Origin: Niallia sp. XMNu-256
Lineage (GTDB): Bacteria > Bacillota > Bacilli > Bacillales > Cytobacillaceae
Direction: 5' to 3'
Assembly (NCBI RefSeq): GCF_036670015.1
Contig: NZ_CP137636.1
Span: 660,501 to 724,500, forward strand
Length of the DNA: 64,000 bases
Shown: positions 1 through 9,255 of the stretch, one piece after another
Position numbering within the stretch: position 1 is the first letter of the stretch
Layout of the letters: each line of letters begins with the position of its first letter
Position numbers and translations under genes: made by a program
The notes under the pieces: model-generated
What the model saw: only the letters and a program-made list of their open reading frames with translations
Databases searched by the model: none
What the model was told of the DNA's origin: nothing

Positions 1-173
1 TTAAAGACATCAAGGCAAGAAGTTATGGAAACAATGTTGTCGTTGACGTTGTTATTCTAGTCAATTCTAATTTAGACTTAAAAACTGCCCATGATATTGC
101 AACCAAAGTCGAAGATGACCTTATAAAAGAATATAAGGTGTATGATGTTCATGTTCATGTTGAACCTAATTGA
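1..173 (+). CDS. Cation diffusion facilitator family transporter, C-terminal fragment
   Basis: Only the last 57 residues lie in the window; the gene begins upstream of base 1. Read from base 3, the frame is open to TGA at 171-173 and ends with DVHVHVEPN. This matches the cytoplasmic ferredoxin-like metal-binding tail of CDF transporters, and closely resembles the tail of the complete CDF gene at 1096-1962 (HSHIHIEPQLH). CDF proteins export divalent metals (Zn, Mn, Co or Fe) from the cytoplasm by proton antiport. The metal cannot be inferred because the membrane sites are missing. A strong terminator follows 16 bases downstream. Confidence 0.75.
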   Translation, partial: KDIKARSYGNNVVVDVVILVNSNLDLKTAHDIATKVEDDLIKEYKVYDVHVHVEPN

Positions 174-189
174 AAAATGTTCTCAATAT

Positions 190-252
190 AAAAAAGTCTG
201 GTAACATTTAAGGATTCTCCATTTAATCCTTGAACAATACCAGACTTTTTTA
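190..252 (+). terminator. Rho-independent terminator of the partial CDF gene
   Basis: The arms AAAAAAGTCTGGTA (190-203) and TACCAGACTTTTTT (238-251) pair perfectly, with a further small helix in the loop and a T tract on the + strand. The A tract makes it able to act on the minus strand too, so it may also end the small minus-strand gene at 260-397. Confidence 0.85.
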
Positions 253-259
253 TATAATT

Positions 260-397
260 TTAGCTTAACAACCTTTGTTTCGTTTCTGACTGTACAATTG
301 CTTTTATGGTTATGAGTCTATTACTGCATTTACAAATTAAACTATGTTTGAGCTTTTTTATTTGTGAACCGCATTTTTGGCAGATCTTTTTTTTCAT
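260..397 (-). CDS. Small cysteine-rich protein (45 aa), zinc-ribbon-like
   Basis: This is a short frame with a good start: AAGGAG lies 9 bases before the ATG at 397. The 45-residue product is basic and begins MKKKICQKCGSQIKKLKHS, with a CxxC pair (C6, C9) and a second CxC pair (about C22 and C24) in the sequence LICKCSN. Four cysteines in two pairs suggest a small zinc ribbon, which could bind nucleic acid or simply be structural. There is no signal peptide or membrane segment. I do not recognise the family. Support comes from the ribosome binding site, the cysteine pattern and the position between two terminators, so it is a probable but unproven gene. Confidence 0.55.
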   Translation of the reverse strand: MKKKICQKCGSQIKKLKHSLICKCSNRLITIKAIVQSETKQRLLS

Positions 398-570
398 GCT
401 TAAAAACTCCTTATTTTTATAAATCGTTGAAAAAGCTTAAGATGAGTGCAATATAATAATATTTATAAAAATAAAATCTATACTTATTTATAATTATTAT
501 AAAATAAAAACCTGACTATGTCAAAGCCAATTTTAGAAATAATCGAGAAATGACAAGATAAAGATTAAAC

Positions 571-619
571 AAAAAGAGATTAACAATGATATTGGATTAT
601 CAATTGTTAATCTCTTTAT
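571..619 (-). terminator. Terminator of the 684-1001 gene
   Basis: The arms AAAAAGAGATTAACAAT (571-587) and ATTGTTAATCTCTTT (603-617) form a long helix. The T-rich end is on the minus strand, downstream of the minus-strand gene ending at 684. The stretch 398-570 is AT-rich and holds nothing else I can identify. Confidence 0.8.
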
Positions 620-683
620 ATATTCTTGAAAGTTAGATTATGACCTTAAGGAAATGAATTTTTAAGAATCAACTCTACCGGCT

Positions 684-1001
684 CTAGTAATAATATGGAA
701 ATGGAAAAATAAATGGAAATGCAAACACTGTAAATGGGTAGCGCCTGCGGAGGAATCTACGGTATCTTCTTCTTCTTCCATAACCACCATAACCGTAAAG
801 TCTTTCATCACCATCCACATCTTCGGGGACTAACATTGTCACACCATCATCATCGACATCCTCAATGATCCCTTCAACTTGAGTTCCATCGGCCATTTGT
901 CCAATAACATGATAATTCATATACTGCCAACATTTGTTTTGCATGTCATTAGGATTAAATCCCGGTTGATCTCCTGAATTTGGTGGAAAATGATTATTCA
1001 T
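684..1001 (-). CDS. Conserved hypothetical Bacillus-type protein (105 aa)
   Basis: Start ATG at 1001 follows the ribosome binding site GGGAGGG. The protein has three parts. The N-terminus is Asn/Pro-rich. The middle (about residues 28-66, YHVIGQMADGTQVEGIIEDV...) looks like a small beta-barrel with alternating hydrophobic residues and an acidic Asp run. The tail is very basic then aromatic: GYGRRRRYRRFLRRRYPF followed by Phe/Pro/Tyr repeats ending FPYYY. There is no signal peptide. Arg/Tyr-rich tails of this kind occur in spore-coat-associated proteins of Bacillus, but that is only a resemblance. I do not recognise a named family and assign no function. It has its own terminator. Confidence 0.7.
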   Translation of the reverse strand: MNNHFPPNSGDQPGFNPNDMQNKCWQYMNYHVIGQMADGTQVEGIIEDVDDDGVTMLVPEDVDGDERLYGYGGYGRRRRYRRFLRRRYPFTVFAFPFIFPFPYYY

Positions 1002-1095
1002 ATGGATCCCTCCCTTTACAAATTATGTTTTGCAAAGGAGAATATTCCCAGAAATAGGGGAGGATGAAATATAAAACGAATCCTTAAAAATCAGT

Positions 1096-1962
1096 TTAAT
1101 GCAATTGTGGCTCTATATGAATATGGGAATGATTGATTTGATGGGTTTCAGACAGGCGTTCCTCCACATGCTCAGCAATTTGGTGCCCCTCAATCACTGT
1201 TAACGTTGGTTCAACAAAGATGGTGGCATCGACAATCGGCTGGTTTCCATGTAATCGGGCTTTAATGTCCTTTACCAATTTTACACCTGGTGTTGAACGA
1301 ATAGTTTCCTCAATATCCTTTAACTTTTCAACTTCAAATGCATCGGTTAAATCAAGAGCCGCATCTCTAAAAATTCCCCACGCTGTTTTACAAATCATAA
1401 AACCTACAATAAAGGCAGCTAATGGGTCTAACCAGCCAATTCCAAAATAAGCCCCGATAATTCCAATCATGGCGCCAATACTAACTAGAGCGTCTGAACG
1501 ATTATCTTGGGCAGCAGAATAAAGAGACTTACTGTTAATTTTTCTAGCTAACTTTACGTTAAAAAGGTAGACCCCATACATAAAGAGCGCTGAAAATAGA
1601 GCAACAAATGCAGTGATAATACTTGGACTTGTCTCGCTTGGATTTAATACAGATTGTACGGAACCAATAATCACTTGAATACCTACAGAGATCATAATAA
1701 AAGCAGCCACAAGTGATGCAATTGTTTCTGCCCTCGAATGACCATAACGGTGATTTTCATCAGGCGGCTTTTGTGAAATTTTTAGTCCAATCAAAACAGC
1801 CACTGAGGCAATAATATCGGTTAAATTATTTAATCCGTCTGCGCGTAATGCTTCAGAATTTCCTATGTAACTTACGAAAATCTTAACTCCTGATAAAATA
1901 ATATAAGCTGATATACTTAGCCAAGCACCACGTTCGGCTTTTTTATATTGGGAGTTGTTCAT
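1096..1962 (-). CDS. Cation diffusion facilitator, probable manganese exporter (MneS/MntE-like)
   Basis: This 288-residue integral membrane protein has six predicted helices and a C-terminal cytoplasmic domain ending HSHIHIEPQLH. The intramembrane metal site is N45-xxx-D49 in helix 2 (ADGLNNLTD) and D153-xxx-D157 in helix 5 (DNRSD). Zinc transporters of the family use His/Asp at these places, while the N-D-D-D set is associated with manganese exporters such as pneumococcal MntE; B. subtilis YeaB (MneS) is the likely counterpart. Metal specificity is therefore inferred, not shown. It is transcribed away from czcD. I see no yybP-ykoY manganese riboswitch or MntR box upstream. It is intact and of normal family length. 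Confidence 0.8.
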   Translation of the reverse strand: MNNSQYKKAERGAWLSISAYIILSGVKIFVSYIGNSEALRADGLNNLTDIIASVAVLIGLKISQKPPDENHRYGHSRAETIASLVAAFIMISVGIQVIIGSVQSVLNPSETSPSIITAFVALFSALFMYGVYLFNVKLARKINSKSLYSAAQDNRSDALVSIGAMIGIIGAYFGIGWLDPLAAFIVGFMICKTAWGIFRDAALDLTDAFEVEKLKDIEETIRSTPGVKLVKDIKARLHGNQPIVDATIFVEPTLTVIEGHQIAEHVEERLSETHQINHSHIHIEPQLH

Positions 1963-2154
1963 ATGTCCCTCCTAGATGCTTAACAATCTTTCACTTCCTT
2001 ATTATTTATTGCGAAAATGGAAATATACCTTGGGGAAAATTGGTAGAATAGCAAAAGAAAGATTCGTTCTAGAAAAGGAAAAAATATAAAAGTAAAAATA
2101 GTACAAGCCATGATCGTTTTTCATTGAACTTTATTACCCTATCCCTCATAATAT

Positions 2155-2174
2155 ATATGAATATCCATTCATAT
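2155..2174. promoter_or_regulatory. Candidate CzrA (ArsR-family) operator upstream of czcD
   Basis: ATATGAATATCCATTCATAT is a perfect inverted repeat with 7-bp arms and a 6-nt spacer. It matches the TGAA-N6-TTCA pattern recognised by Zn-sensing ArsR/CzrA repressors. It lies about 90 bp upstream of czcD, and the likely repressor gene is next door at 3180-3494. Confidence 0.65.
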
Positions 2175-2262
2175 TTACCTCAATAAAGTTATCGACAGGT
2201 ACAGAAGATCTAGATTTTAATAATATGGAATAAAATATAAAATTAAGAAAGTAGGGGTCATT

Positions 2263-3183
2263 ATGGGGCACCATCACCACGGACATCATCATGGACATTC
2301 ACACGGTCATTCCGCAAATAAAAAAGCACTCCTCTTGTCTTTTCTGTTAATTTCAACCTTTATGGTTATCGAAGTGATCGGAGGTTTACTCACAAATAGT
2401 TTGGCTTTACTTGCGGACGCTGGGCATATGTTAAGTGATGCTGCCTCTTTAGGACTAAGTTTTTTCGCTCTTAAGCTCGGTGAAAAAGCTGCATCACACT
2501 CGAAAACTTTTGGGTATAAACGGTTTGAAATTATTGCTGCTGCTATTAATGGGATGACATTAATTCTAATTTCACTGTTTATTTTAGTCGAAGCCGTTCA
2601 GCGTTTTTCAAATCCGCCCGAAATTCAAAGCACAGGGATGTTGATTATTTCTGTTATTGGTCTTGTAGTCAATATTATAGCCGCCTGGATTTTAATGAGT
2701 GGCGATAAAGAGGATAATTTAAATGTTAGAAGTGCTTTTCTACATGTAATCGGCGATATGTTGGGATCTGTAGGGGCAATAACAGCGGCCTTACTGATGA
2801 TTTTCTTTGGATGGGGATGGGCGGACCCGGTAGCCAGCTTAATTGTCGCTGTTCTTATTAGTATTAGTGGCTATCGAGTAACAAAGGATTCATTCCATAT
2901 TTTAATGGAAGGAACACCACATCATATTCAGTTAAATGAAGTGAAGGCGACACTAGGAAAAATCGAACATGTTGAAGAAGTCCATGATCTTCATATTTGG
3001 TCAATTACATCAGGAGTGTTCATGCTGAGTTGTCACCTATCGATTAATGAAAAGGGCCTTCATGATCAAGTGCTGGAGCAGGCGCAAAAAGTTCTCCATG
3101 ATGATTTTGGGATTGAGCATAGTACCCTCCAAGTAGAAAGGTATGACATCGGCTGTCCAAACCCACATTTAGGATGTAATTAA
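2263..3183 (+). CDS. czcD: Zinc/cadmium/cobalt efflux transporter CzcD
   Basis: This 306-residue CDF exporter has an N-terminus containing a cluster of 9-10 histidines (residues 3-16), a typical zinc-collecting tail. Helix 2 carries H55-xxx-D59 (DAGHMLSD) and helix 5 carries HVIGD, giving the His/Asp tetrahedral site of zinc-type CDF proteins. The C-terminal domain has VHDLHIWSI, conserved in CzcD. It acts in the plasma membrane, exchanging cytoplasmic Zn(II), Cd(II) or Co(II) for protons or potassium. A candidate CzrA operator lies upstream and the czrA gene is convergent, overlapping its last four bases. The start follows GTAGGGG. Confidence 0.92.
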   Translation: MGHHHHGHHHGHSHGHSANKKALLLSFLLISTFMVIEVIGGLLTNSLALLADAGHMLSDAASLGLSFFALKLGEKAASHSKTFGYKRFEIIAAAINGMTLILISLFILVEAVQRFSNPPEIQSTGMLIISVIGLVVNIIAAWILMSGDKEDNLNVRSAFLHVIGDMLGSVGAITAALLMIFFGWGWADPVASLIVAVLISISGYRVTKDSFHILMEGTPHHIQLNEVKATLGKIEHVEEVHDLHIWSITSGVFMLSCHLSINEKGLHDQVLEQAQKVLHDDFGIEHSTLQVERYDIGCPNPHLGCN

Positions 3184-3494
3184 TGGCGGGCATGTTCGAT
3201 GGTTTGTTTTAAAATATCCATTACATGTTCGTCATCACAAGTATAGAAGACAGTTGTACCTTCACGTCTAAATTTAACAAGCCGAAGATTTTTCAAAAAT
3301 CGAAGTTGGTGGGAAACGGTTGACTGTAGTAACCCAAGGCTTTCGGCAATATCATTCACTGAATGCTCACCTGAAAATAATAAATGGAGAATTCGTATTC
3401 GAGTTGGTTCCGATAAGGCTTTAAACGTTTGTGAAACAATAAAGAGAGTCTCTTCATCTAAATCATTAGAAGGAGATTCTTTATCTTTTTCCAT
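3180..3494 (-). CDS. czrA: Zn-responsive ArsR-family repressor CzrA
   Basis: This is a winged-helix ArsR/SmtB repressor of about 104 residues. The recognition helix region reads [16 protein letters not shown]. The last helix has DEH-x10-HARH, exactly the DxH-x10-HxxH alpha-5 zinc site of CzrA/NmtR-type sensors. It should release czcD when zinc binds. I place the start at 3494, where AAGGGGGTG gives correct spacing. An upstream in-frame ATG (3518) has no ribosome binding site and overlaps a TATAAT hexamer that looks like this gene's own -10 box. The gene is convergent with czcD and overlaps it by 4 bp, leaving no room for a terminator between them. Confidence 0.9.
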   Translation of the reverse strand: MEKDKESPSNDLDEETLFIVSQTFKALSEPTRIRILHLLFSGEHSVNDIAESLGLLQSTVSHQLRFLKNLRLVKFRREGTTVFYTCDDEHVMDILKQTIEHARH

Positions 3495-3540
3495 TTGACA
3501 CACCCCCTTGCCCTTCATTATAGCTAATTTTAGTAAAAAT

Positions 3541-3578
3541 AAAAATCATCGGCTACCCGTAACAGCCCGTGATTTTTT
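3541..3578 (+). terminator. Terminator-like hairpin beyond czrA on the czcD strand
   Basis: AAAAATCA (3541-3548) pairs with TGATTTTT (from 3570), with an inner GGCT/AGCC helix and a T run on the + strand. The only + strand gene it could end is czcD, implying a czcD transcript that runs antisense through all of czrA. Confidence 0.55.
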
Positions 3579-3612
3579 GTTTTTTAAAGCGTTTTTGGTT
3601 AAACTCTTTCTT

Positions 3613-3640
3613 TTGTAATTGTAGAGGATTACACTATAAT
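3613..3640 (+). promoter_or_regulatory. SigA-type promoter for csbA
   Basis: TTGTAA (3613-3618), a 16-bp spacer and TATAAT (3635-3640); a second TATAAT-like element follows at 3647-3652. In B. subtilis csbA is SigB-dependent, but I see no clear GTTTAA / GGGTAT pair here. Confidence 0.5.
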
Positions 3641-3695
3641 ATACGGTATAATATTCTATAAATGATTGTAATTTTATTAAAGAGGGTGGGAATTA

Positions 3696-3938
3696 GTGTT
3701 TACCAAGTTTGTATTGGCCCTAATTTTACCGGGATTATTAGTTGTGTTTTTTTCAAGAGTAACCTATAGTCGGATCCTTGCTCTCATACTATCGGTTGCT
3801 TTAATTGCAGCGTCAGCATATAAAGGGTATACTGACACGTTTCTATTAATTATTGTTGATGCCTTATCTTTAACCGTTGGATTTTGGTACGCTACAAGAA
3901 TGAAACAAAAAATGAACAAAATAGAAAACCTGTCCTAG
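3696..3938 (+). CDS. csbA: CsbA-family small membrane protein
   Basis: This 80-residue, very hydrophobic protein has two to three transmembrane segments and a short basic tail (RMKQKMNKIENLS). Length, sequence character and position directly upstream of uvrB match B. subtilis CsbA, a general-stress protein of unknown biochemical role. It starts with GTG after AAAGAGGGTGGG. A compact terminator begins just before the stop codon, so it is probably monocistronic and separate from uvrBA. Confidence 0.8.
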   Translation: MFTKFVLALILPGLLVVFFSRVTYSRILALILSVALIAASAYKGYTDTFLLIIVDALSLTVGFWYATRMKQKMNKIENLS

Positions 3939-3960
3939 GCATAAATATGACAGGTTTTTT
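3925..3960 (+). terminator. Terminator of csbA
   Basis: AAAACCTGTC (3925-3934) pairs with GACAGGTTTTTT (3949-3960). The helix begins inside the last codons of csbA. Confidence 0.85.
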
Positions 3961-3969
3961 AAATTTTAT

Positions 3970-4022
3970 ATAAAGTGAAACTTCGGTCAGTCGGGGTCTT
4001 ACTGCCAGTTAAGCCTGATAAA
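3970..4022 (-). repeat. Short bcr1-like repeat, copy 1 (deleted form)
   Basis: In reverse complement this reads CAGGCTTAACTGGCAGTAAG followed by a short middle and AAGTTTCAC. It has the two ends of the longer copies at 29110 and 53970 with the middle removed. The 43-bp core (3975-4017) is flanked on both sides by ATAAA (TTTAT on its own strand), as expected for a 5-bp target duplication. Confidence 0.7.
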
Positions 4023-4105
4023 ATGAACTCGTATTATAAGGTAGTTACTTTATGCTCAGTACCTTTATCAACTTTTTCCAACTTTATCCAAATAATTAAC
4101 AAAAA

Positions 4106-4119
4106 GGAATGTTTGTTCG
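4106..4119. promoter_or_regulatory. LexA (SOS) box of uvrBA
   Basis: GGAATGTTTGTTCG matches 10-11 of the defined positions of the Bacillus SOS box CGAAC-RNRY-GTTCG. It lies about 110 bp upstream of uvrB and overlaps a likely promoter (TATAGA at 4135-4140). Confidence 0.6.
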
Positions 4120-4226
4120 ATTTTTTGTGGTTAGTATAGAACCAATTGTGGTAGAATGAGGATATTAAATGGACGGCTTATGATTCATACAAAAATTGAT
4201 GCTAGTCAAAATGGGAGGCATTCATT

Positions 4227-6206
4227 TTGGACAATAAATTTCAATTAGTTTCTAAGTATTCACCTCAAGGGGATCAACCGAAAGCGATTGAAAAACTCGT
4301 AGAAGGTATTAATAGTGGGAAGAAACATCAAACTTTGCTAGGGGCAACAGGAACAGGAAAAACATTTACGGTGTCAAATGTCATTCAACAAGTGAACAAA
4401 CCGACTCTCGTTCTAGCTCATAACAAAACACTTGCTGGACAATTATATAGTGAATTTAAAGAGTTTTTTCCAAATAATGCGGTCGAATACTTTGTTAGTT
4501 ATTATGATTACTTTCAACCAGAGGCTTATGTTCCTCAAACCGATACGTTTATTGAAAAAGATGCCAGTATTAACGATGAAATTGATAAATTGCGGCACTC
4601 GGCAACATCTGCTCTATTTGAGCGAAATGACGTCATTATTATTGCTTCCGTATCTTGTATTTATGGGTTAGGTTCCCCAGAAGAATATCGTGATCTTGTT
4701 CTATCCTTAAGAGTGGGAATGGAAGTGGAGCGTAATCAGCTATTAAGGAAGCTAGTTGATATCCAATATAATCGAAATGATTTGAATTTCATCCGCGGAA
4801 CTTTCCGTGTGCGCGGTGATGTCGTTGAAATTTTTCCGGCTTCAAGGGATGAACACTGTATTAGAGTAGAGTTCTTTGGCGATGAAATTGATCGGATTAG
4901 AGAAGTGGACGCTATCACAGGAGAAATTCTTGGGGAGCGGGAACATGTTGCGATTTACCCAGCATCCCACTTCGTTACACGTGAGGAAAAGATGAGAATA
5001 GCAATTGAAAATATTGAAAAGGAACTTGTAGAAAGGTTAGCCCAACTAAAGGCTGAAGATAAACTCTTAGAAGCCCAACGTCTTGAACAACGGACACGTT
5101 ACGACCTAGAAATGATGCGTGAAATGGGTTTTTGCTCGGGGATTGAAAACTATTCCCGTCATCTTACATTGCGGCCACCTGGTTCGACTCCCTATACATT
5201 ACTAGATTATTTTCCAGAAGACTTCTTATTAATTGTTGACGAATCTCATGTTTCAATTCCGCAGGTTCGTGGAATGTATAATGGGGACCAAGCGAGAAAA
5301 CAAGTGCTGGTTGATCATGGCTTTCGGCTGCCGTCTGCTTTGGACAACCGCCCATTAAAGTTTTCAGAGTTTGAAAATCATATTAAACAAATTATCTATG
5401 TTTCAGCAACCCCAGGACTATACGAATTGGAGCATGCACCAGACGCGATTGAACAAATTATCCGTCCAACTGGACTTTTAGATCCGATTATTGACATACG
5501 ACCAATCGAAGGGCAAATTGATGATTTAATCGGAGAAATCAATGAACGAATTGAGAAAAATGAGCGTGTGCTTGTTACAACATTAACGAAGAAAATGTCA
5601 GAAGACTTAACGGACTACTTAAAGGAAATTGGCATAAAGGTTCAGTATTTACATTCTGAAGTGAAAACATTAGAACGAACTGAAATTATTCGTGATCTGC
5701 GACTAGGAAAATATGACGTTTTAATTGGAATCAACTTGTTGCGGGAGGGACTGGACATTCCAGAAGTCTCACTTGTAGCGATTCTTGATGCAGATAAAGA
5801 GGGCTTCTTGCGTTCTGAACGCTCATTAATTCAAACGAGTGGTCGGGCAGCGCGGAATGCGAACGGAAAAGTGATTATGTATGCTGATAAAATGACCCGC
5901 TCGATGGAAGTGGCCATTAATGAAACAAAACGACGTAGAGCCATTCAGGAAGAATACAATGAAAAGCATGGCATTATACCAAAAACCATTCAAAAAGATA
6001 TTCGTGATTTAATCAGGGCAACCCATGCGGCAGAAGACCAAGAGGAATACAACGTTGCGGATCAATTAACGAAATTGTCGAAGCAGGAACGTGAAAAAGT
6101 CATTGCTGATATGGAAAAGGAAATGAAGGAAGCGGCCAAGGCGCTGAATTTCGAGCGTGCCGCAGAACTTCGTGATATATTATTTGAATTGAAAGCGGAA
6201 GGGTGA
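4227..6206 (+). CDS. uvrB: Excinuclease ABC subunit B
   Basis: The 659-residue helicase-like subunit of the UvrABC nucleotide excision repair enzyme verifies damage after delivery by UvrA and recruits UvrC for incision. The Walker A motif is GATGTGKT (about residues 39-46). The beta-hairpin [12 protein letters not shown] (about 92-103) is the strand-separating element. The helicase motif VDESH lies near 338-342. The C-terminal UVR domain ([20 protein letters not shown]) binds UvrC. It starts with TTG after GGGAGG. A LexA box lies upstream and uvrA follows after 7 bp, as in other Bacilli. Confidence 0.97.
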   Translation: MDNKFQLVSKYSPQGDQPKAIEKLVEGINSGKKHQTLLGATGTGKTFTVSNVIQQVNKPTLVLAHNKTLAGQLYSEFKEFFPNNAVEYFVSYYDYFQPEAYVPQTDTFIEKDASINDEIDKLRHSATSALFERNDVIIIASVSCIYGLGSPEEYRDLVLSLRVGMEVERNQLLRKLVDIQYNRNDLNFIRGTFRVRGDVVEIFPASRDEHCIRVEFFGDEIDRIREVDAITGEILGEREHVAIYPASHFVTREEKMRIAIENIEKELVERLAQLKAEDKLLEAQRLEQRTRYDLEMMREMGFCSGIENYSRHLTLRPPGSTPYTLLDYFPEDFLLIVDESHVSIPQVRGMYNGDQARKQVLVDHGFRLPSALDNRPLKFSEFENHIKQIIYVSATPGLYELEHAPDAIEQIIRPTGLLDPIIDIRPIEGQIDDLIGEINERIEKNERVLVTTLTKKMSEDLTDYLKEIGIKVQYLHSEVKTLERTEIIRDLRLGKYDVLIGINLLREGLDIPEVSLVAILDADKEGFLRSERSLIQTSGRAARNANGKVIMYADKMTRSMEVAINETKRRRAIQEEYNEKHGIIPKTIQKDIRDLIRATHAAEDQEEYNVADQLTKLSKQEREKVIADMEKEMKEAAKALNFERAAELRDILFELKAEG

Positions 6207-6213
6207 CGGCCAA

Positions 6214-9072
6214 ATGGCGATGGATAAACTAGTAATTAAGGGTGCCAGAGCCCATAATTTAAAAAATGTTGATATCACGATTCCGAGAGATAAGCTTGTT
6301 GTAATAACAGGACTTTCCGGTTCAGGGAAGTCCTCCCTTGCGTTTGATACGATTTATGCAGAAGGACAGCGAAGATATGTAGAATCCCTTTCTGCCTATG
6401 CACGCCAATTTCTTGGACAAATGGACAAGCCGGATGTTGATCTAATTGAAGGGTTATCACCAGCCATTGCAATTGATCAAAAAACAACCAGCAATAATCC
6501 ACGCTCAACAGTTGGAACCGTGACAGAAATTTACGATTATTTACGCCTGCTACTTTCGAGGGTTGGACATCCGATTTGCCCGACACATGGAATTGAAATA
6601 ACCTCACAAACGATTGAGCAAATGGTTGATCGTATCATGGAGTACCCTGAACGTACGAGGATTCAAGTACTTTCTCCGATTGTCTCTGGAAAGAAAGGAG
6701 CCCATGTCAAATTACTTGAAGATATAAAAAAACAAGGATATGTCCGTGTCCGAGTTGATGGGGACATGTTTGATCTAGGCGAGGATATTGAACTTGACAA
6801 GAATAAGAAGCATTCGATTGAGGTCGTGATTGACCGTATTGTCGTAAAAGAGGGGATAGAACCAAGACTTGCTGATTCACTTGAATCTGCTTTAAAACTA
6901 GGTGGAGGACGAGTACTAATAGATGTCATGGATCAAGAAGAACTTCTTTTCAGTGAACATCATTCTTGTCCAATTTGTGGTTTTGCAATAGACTCTCTAG
7001 AACCGCGGATGTTTTCTTTCAATAATCCATTCGGAGCTTGTTCGGAATGTGATGGATTAGGAGCTATGAAAGAAGTTGACGTCAATCTGGTTATTCCGGA
7101 TAAGTCGCTTACTTTAAGACAAAATGCCATTGTTCCATGGGAAGGCAAGATGTCAAAATACTATCCGCAATTACTAGAATGTATATGTACGCATTATGGA
7201 ATTGATATGGATATCCCTGTTGAGGAGATACCCCAACATCAGATGGATAAAATTTTACATGGTTCAGATGGAGAAAAGATTTTATTCCACTATGAAAATG
7301 ACTATGGCCAGGTACGAGAAAACTTTATTGAATTTGAGGGAGTTCTTCGTAATATTGAACGACGGTATCGGGATTCAAGCTCAGATATGATCCGTGAGCA
7401 GATGGAAAAGTATATGGCTGAACGTTCCTGTAAAACTTGTAAAGGCTATCGACTAAGTAAGGCATCATTGGCAGTTAAGATTGAAGGACGGCATATAGGC
7501 GAAATTACTGAGCTTTCAATCGAACAAGCATTATCTTTCTTTAACAACCTGATTTTATCGGAAAAAGAAGCGCAAATTGCCAAATTGATTCTGCGTGAGA
7601 TTGATCAACGTCTACGTTTTCTAACTAATGTGGGGCTTGATTATATCCATTTAAGTCGATCTGCAGGAACATTGTCTGGTGGTGAAGCCCAGCGGATCCG
7701 TTTAGCCACTCAAATTGGTTCTCGTTTAACAGGTGTTCTTTATATTTTAGATGAGCCATCGATCGGACTGCATCAACGTGATAATGACCTATTGATTGGG
7801 TCGTTACAAAGTATGCGTGATATTGGTAATACCCTTATCGTTGTTGAACATGATGAAGATACAATGATGGCCGCTGACTATTTAATAGATATTGGTCCAG
7901 GTGCAGGCGTTCATGGCGGTCAAATTATGGCATCTGGGACACCAGAAGAGGTCATGACTAATCCGAATTCATTAACAGGTCAATATTTATCGGGGAAAAA
8001 GTTTATCCCCCTTCCAGTTGAGAGGAAAAAACCGGATGGACGTTTCATTGAAATTAAAGGGGCAAAGGAAAATAACTTAAAAAATATCAATGTTAAATTT
8101 CCACTAGGTATGTTTTTAGCTGTAACAGGAGTATCGGGTTCAGGTAAAAGTACCTTAGTAAATGAAATTTTACAAAAGACATTGGCAAATAAGTTAAACC
8201 GTGCACGAATTCAACCTGGTGCTTACCGTTCAATTTCAGGATTAGAGCATTTAGAAAAGGTTATTGATATTGACCAAACCCCTATAGGAAGAACGCCAAG
8301 GTCAAATCCTGCAACTTACACAGGAGTATTTGATGATATCCGTGATGTTTTCTCCCAAACAAACGAAGCGAAAGTACGTGGCTACCAAAAAGGCCGTTTT
8401 AGCTTTAATGTAAAAGGAGGCCGCTGTGAGGCCTGTCGTGGAGATGGGATTATTAAAATTGAGATGCACTTTTTACCAGATGTTTATGTACCATGTGAAA
8501 TTTGTCATGGTAAAAGGTACAACCGCGAGACCCTTGAGGTCAGATATAAAGGTAAAAATATTTCTGAGATTTTAGATATGACAGTTGAAGATGCTCTTGT
8601 CTTCTTTGAAAATATCCCAAGAATTAAACGTAAATTACAGACTTTATATGATGTTGGTCTTGGTTACGTCAAACTTGGGCAACCAGCTACGACACTATCA
8701 GGCGGAGAGGCACAACGTGTCAAATTAGCCTCAGAGCTTCAACGCCGTTCAAATGGAAAAACCTTCTATATATTAGATGAGCCAACTACAGGATTACACG
8801 CGGATGATATTTCAAGATTATTAGTTGTTTTACAGCGATTGGTTGAAAATGGGGATACGGTACTAGTCATTGAGCATAATTTAGATGTAATCAAAACAGC
8901 AGATTATATTGTGGATCTAGGACCAGAAGGTGGGGAAAGAGGGGGTTCGATTGTCGCAACCGGAACTCCTGAAGAGGTTGCTGAAACGCCTGGTTCCTAC
9001 ACTGGAAAATACTTAAAACGAATCTTAGAACGTGACAACAACCGCATGAAACAACAAATAACGGTAGACTAA
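6214..9072 (+). CDS. uvrA: Excinuclease ABC subunit A
   Basis: This 952-residue DNA damage sensor belongs to the ABC ATPase class. The N-terminal nucleotide-binding half has GLSGSGKSS (about residues 34-42), and the second half has GVSGSGKST (about 640-648). Both halves contain LSGGEAQR signatures. Zinc modules use CPICGF...CSECDGLG in the first half and CEACRGDG...CEICHGKR in the second. It recognises distorted DNA as a dimer and loads UvrB. It is cotranscribed with uvrB under the SOS box. The length is normal and no defects are seen. Confidence 0.97.
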   Translation: MAMDKLVIKGARAHNLKNVDITIPRDKLVVITGLSGSGKSSLAFDTIYAEGQRRYVESLSAYARQFLGQMDKPDVDLIEGLSPAIAIDQKTTSNNPRSTVGTVTEIYDYLRLLLSRVGHPICPTHGIEITSQTIEQMVDRIMEYPERTRIQVLSPIVSGKKGAHVKLLEDIKKQGYVRVRVDGDMFDLGEDIELDKNKKHSIEVVIDRIVVKEGIEPRLADSLESALKLGGGRVLIDVMDQEELLFSEHHSCPICGFAIDSLEPRMFSFNNPFGACSECDGLGAMKEVDVNLVIPDKSLTLRQNAIVPWEGKMSKYYPQLLECICTHYGIDMDIPVEEIPQHQMDKILHGSDGEKILFHYENDYGQVRENFIEFEGVLRNIERRYRDSSSDMIREQMEKYMAERSCKTCKGYRLSKASLAVKIEGRHIGEITELSIEQALSFFNNLILSEKEAQIAKLILREIDQRLRFLTNVGLDYIHLSRSAGTLSGGEAQRIRLATQIGSRLTGVLYILDEPSIGLHQRDNDLLIGSLQSMRDIGNTLIVVEHDEDTMMAADYLIDIGPGAGVHGGQIMASGTPEEVMTNPNSLTGQYLSGKKFIPLPVERKKPDGRFIEIKGAKENNLKNINVKFPLGMFLAVTGVSGSGKSTLVNEILQKTLANKLNRARIQPGAYRSISGLEHLEKVIDIDQTPIGRTPRSNPATYTGVFDDIRDVFSQTNEAKVRGYQKGRFSFNVKGGRCEACRGDGIIKIEMHFLPDVYVPCEICHGKRYNRETLEVRYKGKNISEILDMTVEDALVFFENIPRIKRKLQTLYDVGLGYVKLGQPATTLSGGEAQRVKLASELQRRSNGKTFYILDEPTTGLHADDISRLLVVLQRLVENGDTVLVIEHNLDVIKTADYIVDLGPEGGERGGSIVATGTPEEVAETPGSYTGKYLKRILERDNNRMKQQITVD

Positions 9073-9187
9073 CTATGCGTGGGGCAATACGCCCCAAAGC
9101 ACTTTATAATCGTAACTGCACATTTCTTAATCTCTCGTTAAATAAGTTTTTTTCGTCCCCCGAATTGTCTTAATTGGATAATTTTTT

Positions 9188-9214
9188 TGAAACATAAATC
9201 TAGTCTTAATCGTA
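9188..9214 (+). promoter_or_regulatory. SigW-type ECF promoter of yvlB-yvlD
   Basis: TGAAAC (9188-9193), a 17-bp spacer and CGTA (9211-9214) match the Bacillus SigW promoter consensus exactly. yvlB belongs to the SigW regulon in B. subtilis, which supports the call. Confidence 0.85.
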
Positions 9215-9255
9215 TAGTTCTTTTGAAAAGACATTTCCCCTAGGAGGAATGAAGA

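Noticed and set aside
9073-9187. GGGGC/GCCCC hairpin after uvrA as terminator
   Set aside because: Only five base pairs and no T run; too weak to call.
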